Translations under genes and position numbers: made by a program
Assembly (NCBI GenBank): GCA_013399305.1
Contig: VXAI01000068.1
Span: 2,654,500-2,718,499, forward strand
From: Rostratula benghalensis
Lineage: Eukaryota > Chordata > Aves > Charadriiformes > Rostratulidae
Reading direction: 5' to 3'
Length of the DNA stretch: 64,000 nucleotides
The notes under the pieces: model-generated
Databases searched by the model: none
Told to the model about the DNA's origin: nothing
What the model saw: the letters and a program-made list of their open reading frames with translations, nothing else
Shown here: one piece after another, positions 50,201-62,387 of the stretch
How positions within the stretch are numbered: the stretch's first letter is position 1
Layout of the letters: every line of letters starts with the position of its first letter

Positions 50201-51963
50201 TGTGGAAGTTCAGCTTTTCAAAACACTACAGAATGGATGGGGGAGAGGATTTGCTCATCTGTAACTTTTAATTAAATGCAAGTGATTATCTAAGGAATTC
50301 ACATACCATGTTCATTTAATGAGGCTCATCTTTGATGGGGGGCTGGAGAGGTAAGAAAGAATCCAGGGCAGGGAAAGTGTATTTAAATTTGAGCCCAAAG
50401 CATTGACATTGCAGTGGTTAGTGTAGCATTGCATTAGCGAGTGTTGTTGATACTTCTCAAGAGCTTGTGTCACAGAGCTGCTTAGGCATCCATTTAAGTC
50501 AATTTTAAGGAGTGCCAAGGAAATTATAAGGTGAATTATACTCAAAGTACAAGGGCAGACCATTCAGAGTTTGCTTTTTCATATTCCAGTCAGGTAAGAA
50601 AATTCATTTTCTGGTGGGAAACAGAATTAACTTCTCTAAGACCTCTTGAAATCTCTTGTTCATTTAAAGTTTGTATTGTCTCTCCCCTGAATTAGCACTC
50701 CTGCAAACTGCAGTTCTCCTGCTGTGGGGAAAATAATACTCTCCCTAAAGGGAGAGACCTTAGATTGACTCTTAACTCTTCGTGGCTGGGGAGTTTGCAG
50801 GTTGAAATGCTGCCACGCAGTATCCAGCATTTCTCATCTCAGTCATCCCCCGCCACTGGAGCTGGTCTTATCTTTTCACCATAACGTATATCACAATGAT
50901 GGGTGGTTGTGGGTATAATAAGTCTCATGGCTGCTTTTTCCATAAGTAATCTGAGCACCTTGACTGTAAATAATGTCAAAAACGTGACCTTTGTCCCTAA
51001 TCCTGCCAGTCTGAAAAAGCATTTTGAGGGATATTTTTAAATGCAATATTTCTATATCCTACAGCATTGTCAAATTTACTGTGCACCCATTGCTTCTGTA
51101 AACTTTTAAAGCAATAACACTGGCAGTTCAAGCAAGCAGAGTTATTCAGTTCTGTGCAGATCCTGGGATACAATGAAATTATGATGTCAAAAAGATTCAA
51201 GCCTTTCTTTAGTCAACCAAAAATATTGACAGAAAACAAATAAGATCCAGCTTTTTCTAGTGAACCCAAACATCCTTCTTGGATGTGACGATGTGAGTTG
51301 AGAACATTGTTTTATCAAATACCACTCCAGCTGTAAAATTCCATATAATGCAATTCAAAACACATTCAATATTTCGGTTTCTTGCAATTTTCTATGATGT
51401 CCATTGTAGCAAATACTTTTGAGATAAACAAGCAATAAACCTGTCACTGAATGAATTCTCTTTGTTCAAAAATGTAATGACTGTCCTTGCTACAAAAGCT
51501 GTATCTTCAGCTTCACAAAAGATGAAACTGCAGAAAGAGAAATTGCACTCAGAATACGATTCTATAAACATTTGCATTTTTAACCTAATGTTTTGACAAA
51601 GTGTATGTAACAAGTTCAATATTTTTTTTAAAAAAATCCCTCTAATGATAAAATAAATAAGTAAATGAGCATAGTTTAAAAACTGGATTTTTTTTTCATG
51701 TGTAATGGATTCATTTAACATATTAATATGTTATAGCCAAAACAATGGAATGCTTGATGTAAAGTAGTCTTTGAATTCAAACTGCCTATAATTAAATCAG
51801 AACTGATGAGGGTGAGGAAGACTTTTGCCATGTTGCCAATAAGAGCCACTGGAAGGTAAAATGGTTAAATTTGGGTCTAAATTCATCCAGTAGAGACAAT
51901 GGTGCTTATTTGCAAGTGGCAATTTTTCTCTATCTTCGTAAAAGTTTGCAAAATATAAATTAA

Positions 51964-51984
51964 GGGTGGTGGTGGTGGGGAGGG
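51964..51984 (+). repeat. G-rich (GGT)n tract, possible G-quadruplex
   Basis: GGGTGGTGGTGGTGGGGAGGG has six G runs of at least two with one-base loops. It could form a two-tetrad quadruplex on the plus strand. Confidence 0.75.
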
Positions 51985-54849
51985 TGTTATTTGGAAGGTG
52001 AGCTTTGTTCTGGGGTGCACAAATGGCATAGAACTGAAGCTTTCAAACACTTGAACTATTTTGTAAGTGGAGGAAGCTGCAGAGATGACAGGCTGCCACA
52101 AGCAGCAATGACAGACACACTCTTGCCTGGCACACATACACTCCTTGTGGGTTTAAGCCTGCAGTGGTTTCATTTGATCAATCAGGATGACCTTACAGCT
52201 TCATGTGTGAAAGCCATCAGGAAAAGAAAACAAACCATCCAGCATCTGTGTGTGGGCTCTCAAACAGCAAACAAATGGCTAATAAACCATTGACCCAAAC
52301 CAGTTCCTGCCAAATGAGCAGACACAGAGTGCATCCCCTGTACCATGGTTACAGACAGACAGAAGCCACTTGGTAAAGTTGCAGCATTTCCACACATACA
52401 AAGAATGAAGTAACTGCAGCATTTTAAATATCACGAAGTCACAATTTTCTGGACAAGTACAAGCCTGTGAATTACACAGGAGGAACATTTGATATGGTAG
52501 AATGTAACATTTGGTCAAATTAGGAGGCCTGGGGCATGGCCAGTTATCATCACGGCCTCTCTAAAAAGAAGTGAACTTAGGTATTCAGAGGAACCCTTTG
52601 AAAAAGTAGGGCCATCAAGGGAACTGCTGCTATCATCACAGGCTGCTGCAGGAAAATGATGGTTGTGCGATGCCTTGGTGCAGGTTTGGGACATGGGCTT
52701 TGGAGGATTTTGCTGCCCTGGTGGCTGTTCTCACTGCAGCTTTGGGACACACAGGGTGTTTGGGGAACAGACTCTCCTGTGGTTCCCGTAGGCAGTAAAT
52801 GTACCCCAACCTGGCCACAGTGAAGCGATCGAGAAGAAACTCCCCAAGTGGGAATTTGGAAGGCTCTGCAAGAGGGGTCTCCTTGTAGGGGAAGCACCTA
52901 TTGCAATTGGCTACTCTTCATTTGCTTAAAATTTACAGCTCATGGTGAAGGTTCTAATTTCATAAATTGCCCCGTGTTCTGGACTGTTTGTACTTGCTTG
53001 AAGGAAGGAGATACTGTTGTGGTTTTTACTGTGATTTTCCTCCTGTAAATGTGATGCTATTAGTGTTTTCTTGTTTTTTATTCTGCTCATTCACCATTGT
53101 TTCATCTCTATAAAATAAGGATAAAAGTAATCCTCAAAGCAAGGTTTATACAATGTTTTTCTAGTATGATGTTTTTCTAGCATTTGAGATACAAAAGCCT
53201 TGCCAAGCTTCTTTTCAAAGACTGTTTTCCCCCATTTTCTTCCCTTCCCTACTGAGGTTTCTAGGCAGTACAGAATTGGAACACAGTGGTAAGAAAAGGC
53301 AGTGTGCATCCCCAGCAATGTTTTGATCATTTGTGCTTTCTCTATCAGTGGATAACACAGAGTTTAATTTTTGTTCATGTCAAACAGGCAACATGTGCTA
53401 CCCTGGAAAAGAGAAGGGTTTTTGGGTCTAGCCTCAGAACTCTGTCTTTGATAAACATTCCCCTTTAAGTTATATTTTCTATTAGACACGGCAGCAACAT
53501 TTAATTAAAATACAGCTTTCGGGCACCATTTTTGCATATTCCATCACTCCCAAACATTGTCAGGAGTTAAAATAATGCAGAATACAAAACTAAATTCATA
53601 GTGAAGCTGACCTTTGCCTCTGCACAAGGCTAACCCTATTCAGTGCTACCAAACTGAGATGCTCCAAGTGGTATTAGAGGTCCTGAGCATCTCTAGTGAG
53701 ACCTTGTAACCCTCCCAAAGCTGCTTATGTGATTGTGGCTGGCTGTGAGTTGCTGATGGACCTTCCGTGCTCGTGGTATGTGTTTGTACAAACAAATGTA
53801 AAATAGACCAGAGAAAAGTGTGTATTAGAAGGGAGATGGTGCAAGGGATTGGCTCATCTGCTTGGTGAATGCTGTGGAACTGGGCTGGACCACGGTTAGT
53901 TTTAAGGAAATCTGCTGTATAGCTGGCCAGAAGCTTAGGGCTTCAGGGGGCTGGCCCTGTCCTTGTAGGTACAGCCTGGAAGAGCTGACAAATGAGGACA
54001 AAGCCTTATAAACGAGGACTGCCTATTGTTATATTTGGACAGTGCAGAGTTAACCTAGCTTTTACTATCTGGAACGGAGCACCCAACAGATAACTTTACC
54101 TTCCTTTTAACCTTACCATTACTACCTCAGTACCCTTAGGAGCTGCTTTAGGAGGCAGAATCAAGCATCCCTTATTAGTTCCCTTCACTGACTGAATCAC
54201 TGAATGAAATTCTGTGGCCTTAGTTATGCAGGAGGTCAGATTTGAAGATAATGATGGTCCTGCTGCCTGTGAAATCTAGTACTTCTGCAGTTCTAGAGGG
54301 TTAAGGAGCAGGAACTGGATGTCGATCTCATGTCCTGGTAGTACCTCTCCTTGTTATTGAGCTCTCTAAAGCTATGAAGCCACAATGTCACTAGTCTAAT
54401 TCTCAGAGGGAAAAGAGATTTGCAGCAGTTTATTCTTCTTTGTACGCCAACAGCCAGGGAAATGTAAGATCTGGCATAACTTTTCAAAGTTGAGGGGCAA
54501 AATGGCAGTGAAAAAGAAAAATCAGTAATTAGTATCTGCTTCCAGTAATGGCTGGCCTTTTACTGTGGCTAATGCTGTGTCTCGGTTTCATCACCGGTAT
54601 CTTGAGGATGATAGTTTACACCTTTTCTGAAGTGCTTTGCAATCTTGTGAGAGTGCTCTGGAGGACAGGGTATCATTATGGTATGTCACTTTTATTTTAT
54701 GGGTAGAAGTGACTCAGTAATTTGACACATGGATGAACTTTCATCATCCTGAGTGGAAGCAGCAGGTGAAGAGTGGCTGGAAGCAGTTTATGAAAAGTAG
54801 CAAGGGAAGTTGGGTGAAAGGAAGCAAAGGGAGTTAAGGGCAGAAGCCC

Positions 54850-55515
54850 TTAGGAGAAGGACTTGGGAGTGACGGTGGATGAAAAGCTCAACATGAGCAG
54901 GCAGTACACGCTGACAGCCCAGAAAGCCAACTGCATCCTCTACTGCATCAAAAGAAGTGTGGCCAGCAGGTCGTGGGAGGTGATTTTACCCCTCTCTCTG
55001 CACTTCTGAGACCCCACCTGGAGTGCTGTGTCCAGCTCTGGAGTCCAGAGAAAGGAATGGGTCCAGTAGAGGGCCATGAAGAAGATCAGAGGACTGGAGC
55101 TCTTCTCCTGTGAAGACAGGCTGAGAGAGCTGGGATTATTTAAGCCTGGAGAAAAGAGGGCTCCAGGGAGACCTTACAGCAGCCTTCCAGTATCTGAAGG
55201 GAGCCTACAGGAGAGATGGAGAGGGACTCTTCCTCAGGAAGTGTAGTGACAGGACAAGGGCTAATGGTTTTAAATTAGAAGAGGGGAGATTTAGATTAGA
55301 TACCAGAAAGAAATGCTTTCCTGTGAGGGTGGTGAAGCACTGGAAGAGGTTGCCCAGAGAAGCTGTGGATGCCCCATCCCTGGAGGTGTTCAAGGCCAGG
55401 CTGGATGGGGCTTTGAGCAACCTGGTCTGGTGGGAGGTGTCCCTGCCCATGGCAGGGGGGTTGGGACTCAATGATCTTTAAGGTCCCTTCCAACTCTAAC
55501 CATTCTATGATTCTA
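54850..55515 (+). mobile_element. CR1 LINE, longest copy, 5'-truncated
   Basis: About 665 bases of CR1 on the plus strand. It starts in the conserved 3' part of the reverse-transcriptase ORF (GGAGAAGGACTTGGGAGTGA, then AAAAGAAGTGTGGCCAGCAG and CCCCACCTGGAGTGCTGTGT). It runs through GAGGTGTTCAAGGCCAGGCT and the 3' UTR (GCAGGGGGGTTGGGACT, ATGATCTTTAAGGTCCCTTC) to the tail CATTCTATGATTCTA. Relative to the usual CR1 layout it appears to lack some bases around 55040-55055 and has several frame-breaking changes, so it cannot encode an active enzyme. Its 3' portion is nearly the reverse complement of the copy at 8297-8706. Confidence 0.96.
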
Positions 55516-56075
55516 GGAACCAAGACAGAATTGTTTCACCTTCTAATGCAGCAGCTGGTTGCCTTCAGCTCCTCTCCTTTCCCTGACTTTGGGGACAGAG
55601 GGCAACGTACTGTACTTTTAATAGAAATGTACCAGCTTTAAAACTCCTTTGACCTTTTGGCCAGAGGAAAATGCTGTACTCAAAACATTAATTTAAAACC
55701 ACGAATCTCTAAAAAATAGTATAAGTAGTGGGAGAATTTTTTCCACCAAGGGAGAGGGCCATTTTAAAGAACAAAGATGCTTTTATATTTACTTTGCGTT
55801 AAGCTGGTTTGTAGAAAATCTGTCTGTTCCTGTTCTCTCTGGGCTCACACATCAGATTGTGGCTTGCCTTGTCTGCTTGCATTAATAGCATTGATTTATG
55901 ATAAATGTTATAACACACTGTGACTCATCTGAGTTTTCTCATGCCTTCATTGCAGGACTGTCATAATGAAAACTTAAAGAATGTGTGTCTTTTGACTCAC
56001 TCCTCTATCAGCACTGTGCTGATCCTCCAGCAATTTTTAGAGCTATTTGTTTTATCTTTGCTGTGTGCTGCATGT

Positions 56076-56098
56076 GCTTTGCTTTTGCTTTTGCTTTT
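56076..56098 (+). repeat. (GCTTTT)n short tandem repeat
   Basis: One GCTTT and three GCTTTT units occur in tandem. The repeat is pyrimidine-rich and ends in AG at 56099-56100, so it mimics a 3' splice site. Confidence 0.85.
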
Positions 56099-57381
56099 AG
56101 AATCCAAATGGAATTTTCAGACTGATCTATCAAAGACCAAGGTGATCGGGTACAAATAAGAAAAAAGGAAAGAGCAAAAATTGAGGTGTTTGAAACACGA
56201 CAGCTCTGCATCAGGTTCTTTGCATTAGGGCCAAAACTCAAGTGAGAAAATCCATGGTTTGATTTTTAACTATGGATTTTCCAAGGCAGAGAAGCATTCC
56301 AAAGAATGCTGGGGAGCTGTTTTCAAGAACTGTCCCAATCAGTGCAGACTGTGTGAAGAGTCTAAGATAGATGCCTTTATGACTTTTGTTTGTGTGCAGT
56401 AGAGTAAAAGGAATATCATTCCCTTTTTTCTTCCTGTTGTAAAATGTCAGTTTAAAAATTACAAAATTTCCTCCTGAAATATATCTGATTTTTATTTACA
56501 AAGGTTTCTGTCATTTTTCAGTTCAGCATAGGAAAGCCCTAAAATATTGTGTGCTGAGATGCTTCTTGCCAAACTCTGTTTGCAGTATTTGCATCCACTG
56601 TGGGATATCTTAGCTTGCGCCACTGACACATCACATGAAAATTACCTTTTCCTGGGAGAACTGTGATGAATGGTGTGAACATAGGCTGAAATGGCAGATG
56701 TCTTCAATGGGGAGCTATAGGACATGAGTAGGGTGAGCACAGAAACACAAGCTAAGAGCTTATTCTGACATTGACTTTCTAACTACTCTTTCCATATCAC
56801 AGAAATAGTAATACTTAACCCACAAGTATTTGTGAATCATATTCAGATGAAATTGCAATGTAGGAATATTGTGCCAGATTTCTATTAGCTATTTTGAAGT
56901 TATATATTTTTTATCATATAAACTATGCTAAAATTGGTCCACATCTCCTGCTTGCCTGTTTTATTTTAACCAAAGTTGACAGCTAGAGCTGGTAGAAGCA
57001 ATCTGAATTAAAATTAAAAGTCAGTGCAAAAATAAACCCTAACTTTTTCTGTCAAATAATTAATTCATTTTCTTGATGAACTCCATTTGCAATACACTCT
57101 GCATCTTCTTAAACAAAGATAATGATATAATAGATCTCTACAATATTCAGACACCTGAGACAGATATTTCTTTATAAAAATCGGGGTCCAGACTGTCCTC
57201 TCATATTCTGTCTGTCCCCTTCACTTTCTGTATGTACACACATACACATAATTATAAGTGACACATCATTTTTTTAGGGCAAAATTTGGTTTCAAGTTAG
57301 GTAGAGTGTGTTTGTGGAACTAATGGCTATAATTTTTCTTTTGAAATGCGATATTCTATCTTCTGTTTGTTTTTTGTTTGG

Positions 57382-57399
57382 TTTTTTTTTTTTTTTTTT
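57382..57399 (+). repeat. Poly(T) run
   Basis: Eighteen consecutive T, followed by GCCTTCTAG, which resembles an acceptor. The bases after it give no open exon. Confidence 0.85.
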
Positions 57400-59651
57400 G
57401 CCTTCTAGGTGAGCAAAAACTGATAGTCAACTGATATCAAGTGAGAGATGACTGTAATAATTGCATAAGGTTAGGAAAACTGAAACCTGAAGTTAAAATG
57501 TTTAGATTACCCTGCGCTCAGCAGTCAGTGCACGTGCTGTTGACAGAAGAAGAAATCATTCCACATATATTTTGGCTAAAGGTCTTGCACATGTACAAGG
57601 TAGTACCAGTAGTTTTGGCACCAAATCCTTAGCATTGTCTCATTTGAAGAGATACCATTGCTGAAAAAAAAGCTTATGAGTTAGATTGGTAATGTTTCAA
57701 TATTGAATATCTAAGGGTGAAATGAAAATCAAATGGAAGTGTGGTACCTGGAGCCACTCTATGGATCTCTTCCTGTGAGGAAAATACACAACAGTGTCAT
57801 TTCTGGTACCCTTCATACATTGTGTGTTACAATGTGTAGTAAAAGGCCTTAGAAATGACAGGCTGGAAAATCCTCTTGTGTCTCTCTGGTCTTGTAGGGA
57901 CGGCAGCCCAAGATTGCAAGGGTTTATCTGTGTGGGTGCTTGGGTTCCCCACATCCCTATGGGTTTCCCACTTTCAGCTGCAAGGATGGAAGAGAGACAG
58001 GATGGGGGAAAGGGAAGGAAACCAAGGGAAATATTAGTCTCTGTGGGACTGGATCACTTCAGCTGTCATTGCCCTGTGCTAGTTACGGTCCCTACATAAT
58101 GTACAGCACCCCATCTGTGTTTGGGTGTGCTACCTTTTATATTTGTGCAACCTAGAATAGTGAGTCAAGAGCTGGTGGGACTCAGAAAAGCCATTTTGGC
58201 AGTAACTAATCCTGTTTTCCCAGCTGGGATTCAGCTCACAGACGGAAAGGATGCCAGGGACTCGGAGATGCTGTTCTTCACATATTTCTCCCTCCTGGTT
58301 ATGCTCTTGCTTCTAAACACCTGTGGAACTTACCAGTGTAGCTTTGTAGAAGAGAGGAGGAAAGCACATATAACAGTGATGAACGGTTCTTCTTACTGTG
58401 GCCCTTGAAGGGAGAGTGGAATGTTTTGTCTTTATCTTTACCCATCCAATTTATTTAAAAGAACGTTAAAACCTAATTTATCATTACTTAGATCAGTTCA
58501 TATTTGTGCTGAAAACCTCTGCAATTGCATTTGATGTGCTTACATGATGTAAATCCATTGAAAAGAGCATAGTCTAATTGAGAGACATGAGTTTTAAATC
58601 AAAAATTAAATAAATCTAATTTTTTTTCATCTTTATTATTGCCTCCTACACACCTCCTGAAAGTCCTTTAATGTGCTTCCTGATGTGATTCCAATAATTT
58701 GTAAGTTGTGCAAAGATCCAGCACCCATTGCTTGGGAACAGAAGGCACGGAGTTAGCAGAAAAATGTAGGCTACCATCTGAGGCTGTACGACTGACAGCC
58801 TGATGCCAAGCCAATAGCCCGGGAGTTGAAATCCAGACTTGACACTGCAAGGCCAAAAGAAGTCTTGTCCATGTGTGCATGGCTGTGTGCAATGGCCTCC
58901 TGCCTTTCTCTGTGCTAGGAAGTTGTCCCAGTGATTCATAGACTCAGGGCACAAGCCACGAGGGTGACTTGTTCATTGCTTGATGAAATTCAGTCCCCAA
59001 CGACCCCCACCCCCAAATCCCCAAAAACGTGGAGTAAAGGCTTTGCAATGGGGTGTATCAGAGCTCAGTTTCTTTTCTGTATTTAAGCATCCCATAGTGG
59101 GCTACTCCCTTGGTGAAAAGGAAATGAGTGGAGCTAGGATGAAGCTGTTTCCCGGAAGCCCAGCTCAAATGGCATTTATGCTCTGCATAAACAAACATGG
59201 TGTCAGCAGAGCACCCATGGCATTGACTTCCACAAGACACAGCTCACTTCACCATTTAAATGATCCAAAGTTGTTTCCCTCTTTTTTGACTGGGCTGCTT
59301 TTAGATCTTCTTTCTTAAGGAATAGAGCAACTTGAAGATTGTTTTGTCCCATTCTGTTGAAAGATTCTGCATTTCAGAGGCAATTTGTATGATTATGGTA
59401 TCAAGGGATGCCACTCCTGGCTTTGGTCCAGGTTCTTCACTGACAGTCCTTCCTATGTCCCTGCAGAAGACAGCTGTGATGTGGCCTTTTCTGTATCTCA
59501 TATTAGTTGCATAATTTTTTGTTTTCTGGTACAGAATTGAAAGATAAATGTGGTAAATCTACCTCTTGCTATTTCACTGGGAAACTGTTTTGGGAAAAGC
59601 TCATTATTGCCCATGGAAGAGGAATAATGATTTGATTGGAAAGATGCTTTT

Positions 59652-59701
59652 AACTTACAGTTGAAAAACCTTTCAACTCAACTTGTAGTTGAAAAACCCT
59701 T
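59652..59701 (+). repeat. Imperfect 28-base-period tandem duplication
   Basis: AACTTACAGTTGAAAAACC at 59652 recurs as AACTTGTAGTTGAAAAACC at 59680. The two copies match at 19 of 22 aligned bases. Confidence 0.75.
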
Positions 59702-62370
59702 AGGTTTTTTTTATAATTTGTTTTCAACTTCGGATACAGATCTTCAGATCATCGCTGTATTGAAACACCGCCTTTGCTTGGAAGACGTTAAGCTGTTGAA
59801 GATTTAAACTCTGTATTGTATAGCTGTCTGGTTGGTGTTGATAAACAGCTATAAGAAGGCAAAAATTATTTTCCAAAGAGATTTTTATCTCTTAGATTTC
59901 CTTTCAATCAAGCCTACAATTTCATAATTTTGTCAAATGAATGCAAACTATCTCCTAGTTATTCTTTTTCCTGAGGAGTGAGTTTGCTTCTTATGAAATG
60001 TTATTTCTATTTAAATTGTAGGTTCTGGAGTGTCACTTTTACAAAAGAATAAATTGACTGTTGAATTAATGAACCTTGGACTGTGAGAATATACAGTTAA
60101 AGATACAATTCTATAGAAACCACCTACTTTAAAAGATAATTGTCACAAAGCTTCCCTATAATAACGGGTGATATGCGAGTTTCATGGTATTATCACAGTT
60201 CTAGAAATATGCATATGAAATGATAGAAAAATTATTGGGTGTTAATAGTACTGTGGTATTGTGTTACCTGCATTGCCAGGTTTGCAGGTCCGGTAACCCA
60301 GACCTGCACAGATGTCCATGTCCCCAGCACTGGGGGATGCTAGCTGTGTGCCTGCTCCACCATGGAAAGCTTCTCCTTCCCTCCTGCACCCCGGTGCCAC
60401 ACCAAAGCAGAGCTCCTGCGGGACTGAGATATCTCAGTTCTGGAAGAGGCACCAAAGAGACCTTTTCTCCAGATGACTGAAGGGGCAAATACAGTGACCT
60501 CCCCTCCCGCACAGAGAAAATGTATTCAGGGGTAGGACCCTGCCTTCCTGTCCTATCAAAAGATCACACAGGCCAGGAAACACAAACTGAGAGTGTACAG
60601 CTCTCTAAAACCTGACCAATCCCTTCCCCAGAATGCCTAATGGAATTTCAATATTCAATAATATTTTTATTCTGTTGCTATTAGAGACTTCTTCCTCTGG
60701 AGCAACAGTTGCTTCTGTTTCCTTGAATTGCTGTTTAAGTCTTGCCTGCTCATCCTCCTGAACATCGATTTGGCTACCAGCCTAGAAACCAGGAGGGCTC
60801 TCATGCTTCGTGAGGCTGTAGAAGAGTCTATGCTCAAAACTAGTAAACTCGGGTAGGGAGGACAGGTTCTGTGCAGAATTACTTGGAGAACTCTGTGCAG
60901 CCCACCACAGTGGGCAGTGTTACATATACATGGACAGTAACTGATGTTACAACTTTAGAAAAGTCTGGAGCTGAGCTGAGCCTTAGACTTCACGCTCCTG
61001 GGGCTTTCAGTGAACTCTCACTGAGGTGTTCAGCACCTTCTCGTGTTTCTGCTGCCTGAGTGAGAGAAGAGGAAAAAATTTGTTATAGAATAATGGGCTG
61101 TAATTCTTAAAGGAGAAATTCTGCTCCAGGGCAGGGTGTGAGATAATCAATAGGTTCAATATACAGTCTTCCAGATGATATATGAAGTTTCTGTGCTTGT
61201 GTTTGTACATAAGCAAAGAACTAGTGTGAGGAAGCCTGTTGGTTTAGGAATTGTATGTTTGAGGGGTAAAATGCAGAAAATCTGGAAAGTCCACTTTTTT
61301 CCCATTGTATATGAGGTTCAGGATTGGCAAGTTTTACCTACATGAGTTATTTAAAAGAAAGGCAATGATAATTATATTTATAGGCAAAATAGATGAATGT
61401 TGTAAATAAGGCAAGATTTGAGGCATAAAACAAAATGTTTCACTCGATTGGTGTTATGAAAAACAAATAGCTTATTAGGAAGAAGGTGTTACAGGAGGCT
61501 ACCTTTAAAAAGAAAACGAAATTACAAAAGCTTATAATATCTCTTTGGCTGAAATGACTGCTGGTAAGAATGAATCAAACAATGGTCGGGAATTCACAGA
61601 CCCATGGCAGAAGCAATTTCAGAGTCAAGTTGCAAAAAAAATCAAAACGGAAATGTACATTAGTTTTATCCATTTTATATGGGGGAAAAAATAATCACTG
61701 AGGGTATGTACATCATCTGTTACACTGACCTGCCAATACAATAGTTGCAAATGATGGTATTTGTTTCTGGTGAGCCGTTTACTCAGGGCAGGGACAGTAA
61801 CTGCAATTTTTCTGTGGTTTATGACCTCTGAACACTCCTCTGCTGACATTATTGGGATCTATTTTTCACTGTAGCTTAGCACTTAGTATTTCATGTGAAC
61901 TGAGTTGCTCTTATATTTTTAGTCTACCCTTTTAGTCCTCTTGTTTAAAACCATATGCAACAATTTCTTTGTAAGTAGGTTCAAAGCAGGAAAGCAGATG
62001 ATTTCTGAGCAACTCGAAGTATTGATTCAGAAAATTCCTGGCACAACCACAGCTTGAGCCTGCGGTTCTGAGTGGCCATCGCTCAAAGGCAAGAAACACT
62101 GACACCAGTTGAGAAAGAGAGTTTGTTTGTTGCTCTGCCTGGTATCCTAGTGGTTTATTTCAGAAATATTGCCCAGAAACTGATAAGCTTGAAAGCCCAG
62201 TGTTAAAAGTGGCCTTTTCTGTGCAACTTCATAGGAAACAAAAGAGCTGAATGTTTTAATGGGACTTGTCATGGGTACCAAATGGTTGTGGGTTTACTTG
62301 CTGTGAAGAACATCACAGGAATCTTACTCCAGATGAATAAATTATCACCTCTTGGCACATCATAATTATT

Positions 62371-62387
62371 AAAAAAAAAAAAAAAAA
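62371..62387 (+). repeat. Poly(A) run
   Basis: Seventeen consecutive A. An AATAA-like context is absent just upstream and no retrocopy body is recognised. Confidence 0.85.

Larger units (their letters stand above)
45703..54849. other. Non-coding stretch, no gene seen
   Basis: No coding exon supported over 9 kb. Seen here are an 8-base-arm hairpin at 47280-47298, an AT/GT-rich tract near 47385-47413, and a G-rich GGT repeat at 51964-51984. A somewhat GC-rich patch at 52570-52870 has an open minus-strand frame without protein features. Confidence 0.55.

Noticed and set aside
55205..55523. Minus-strand open frames of 75-88 codons
   Set aside because: They are antisense to the CR1 copy on the plus strand.
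57382..57420. T18 followed by CTAG and GTGAGC
   Set aside because: The acceptor and a donor-like GTGAGC are directly adjacent, leaving no exon. The following bases are full of stops.
58121..58408. 95-codon plus-strand frame with a hydrophobic stretch
   Set aside because: It could suggest a membrane segment, but there are no splice sites, no family match and T-rich composition alone explains the hydrophobicity.
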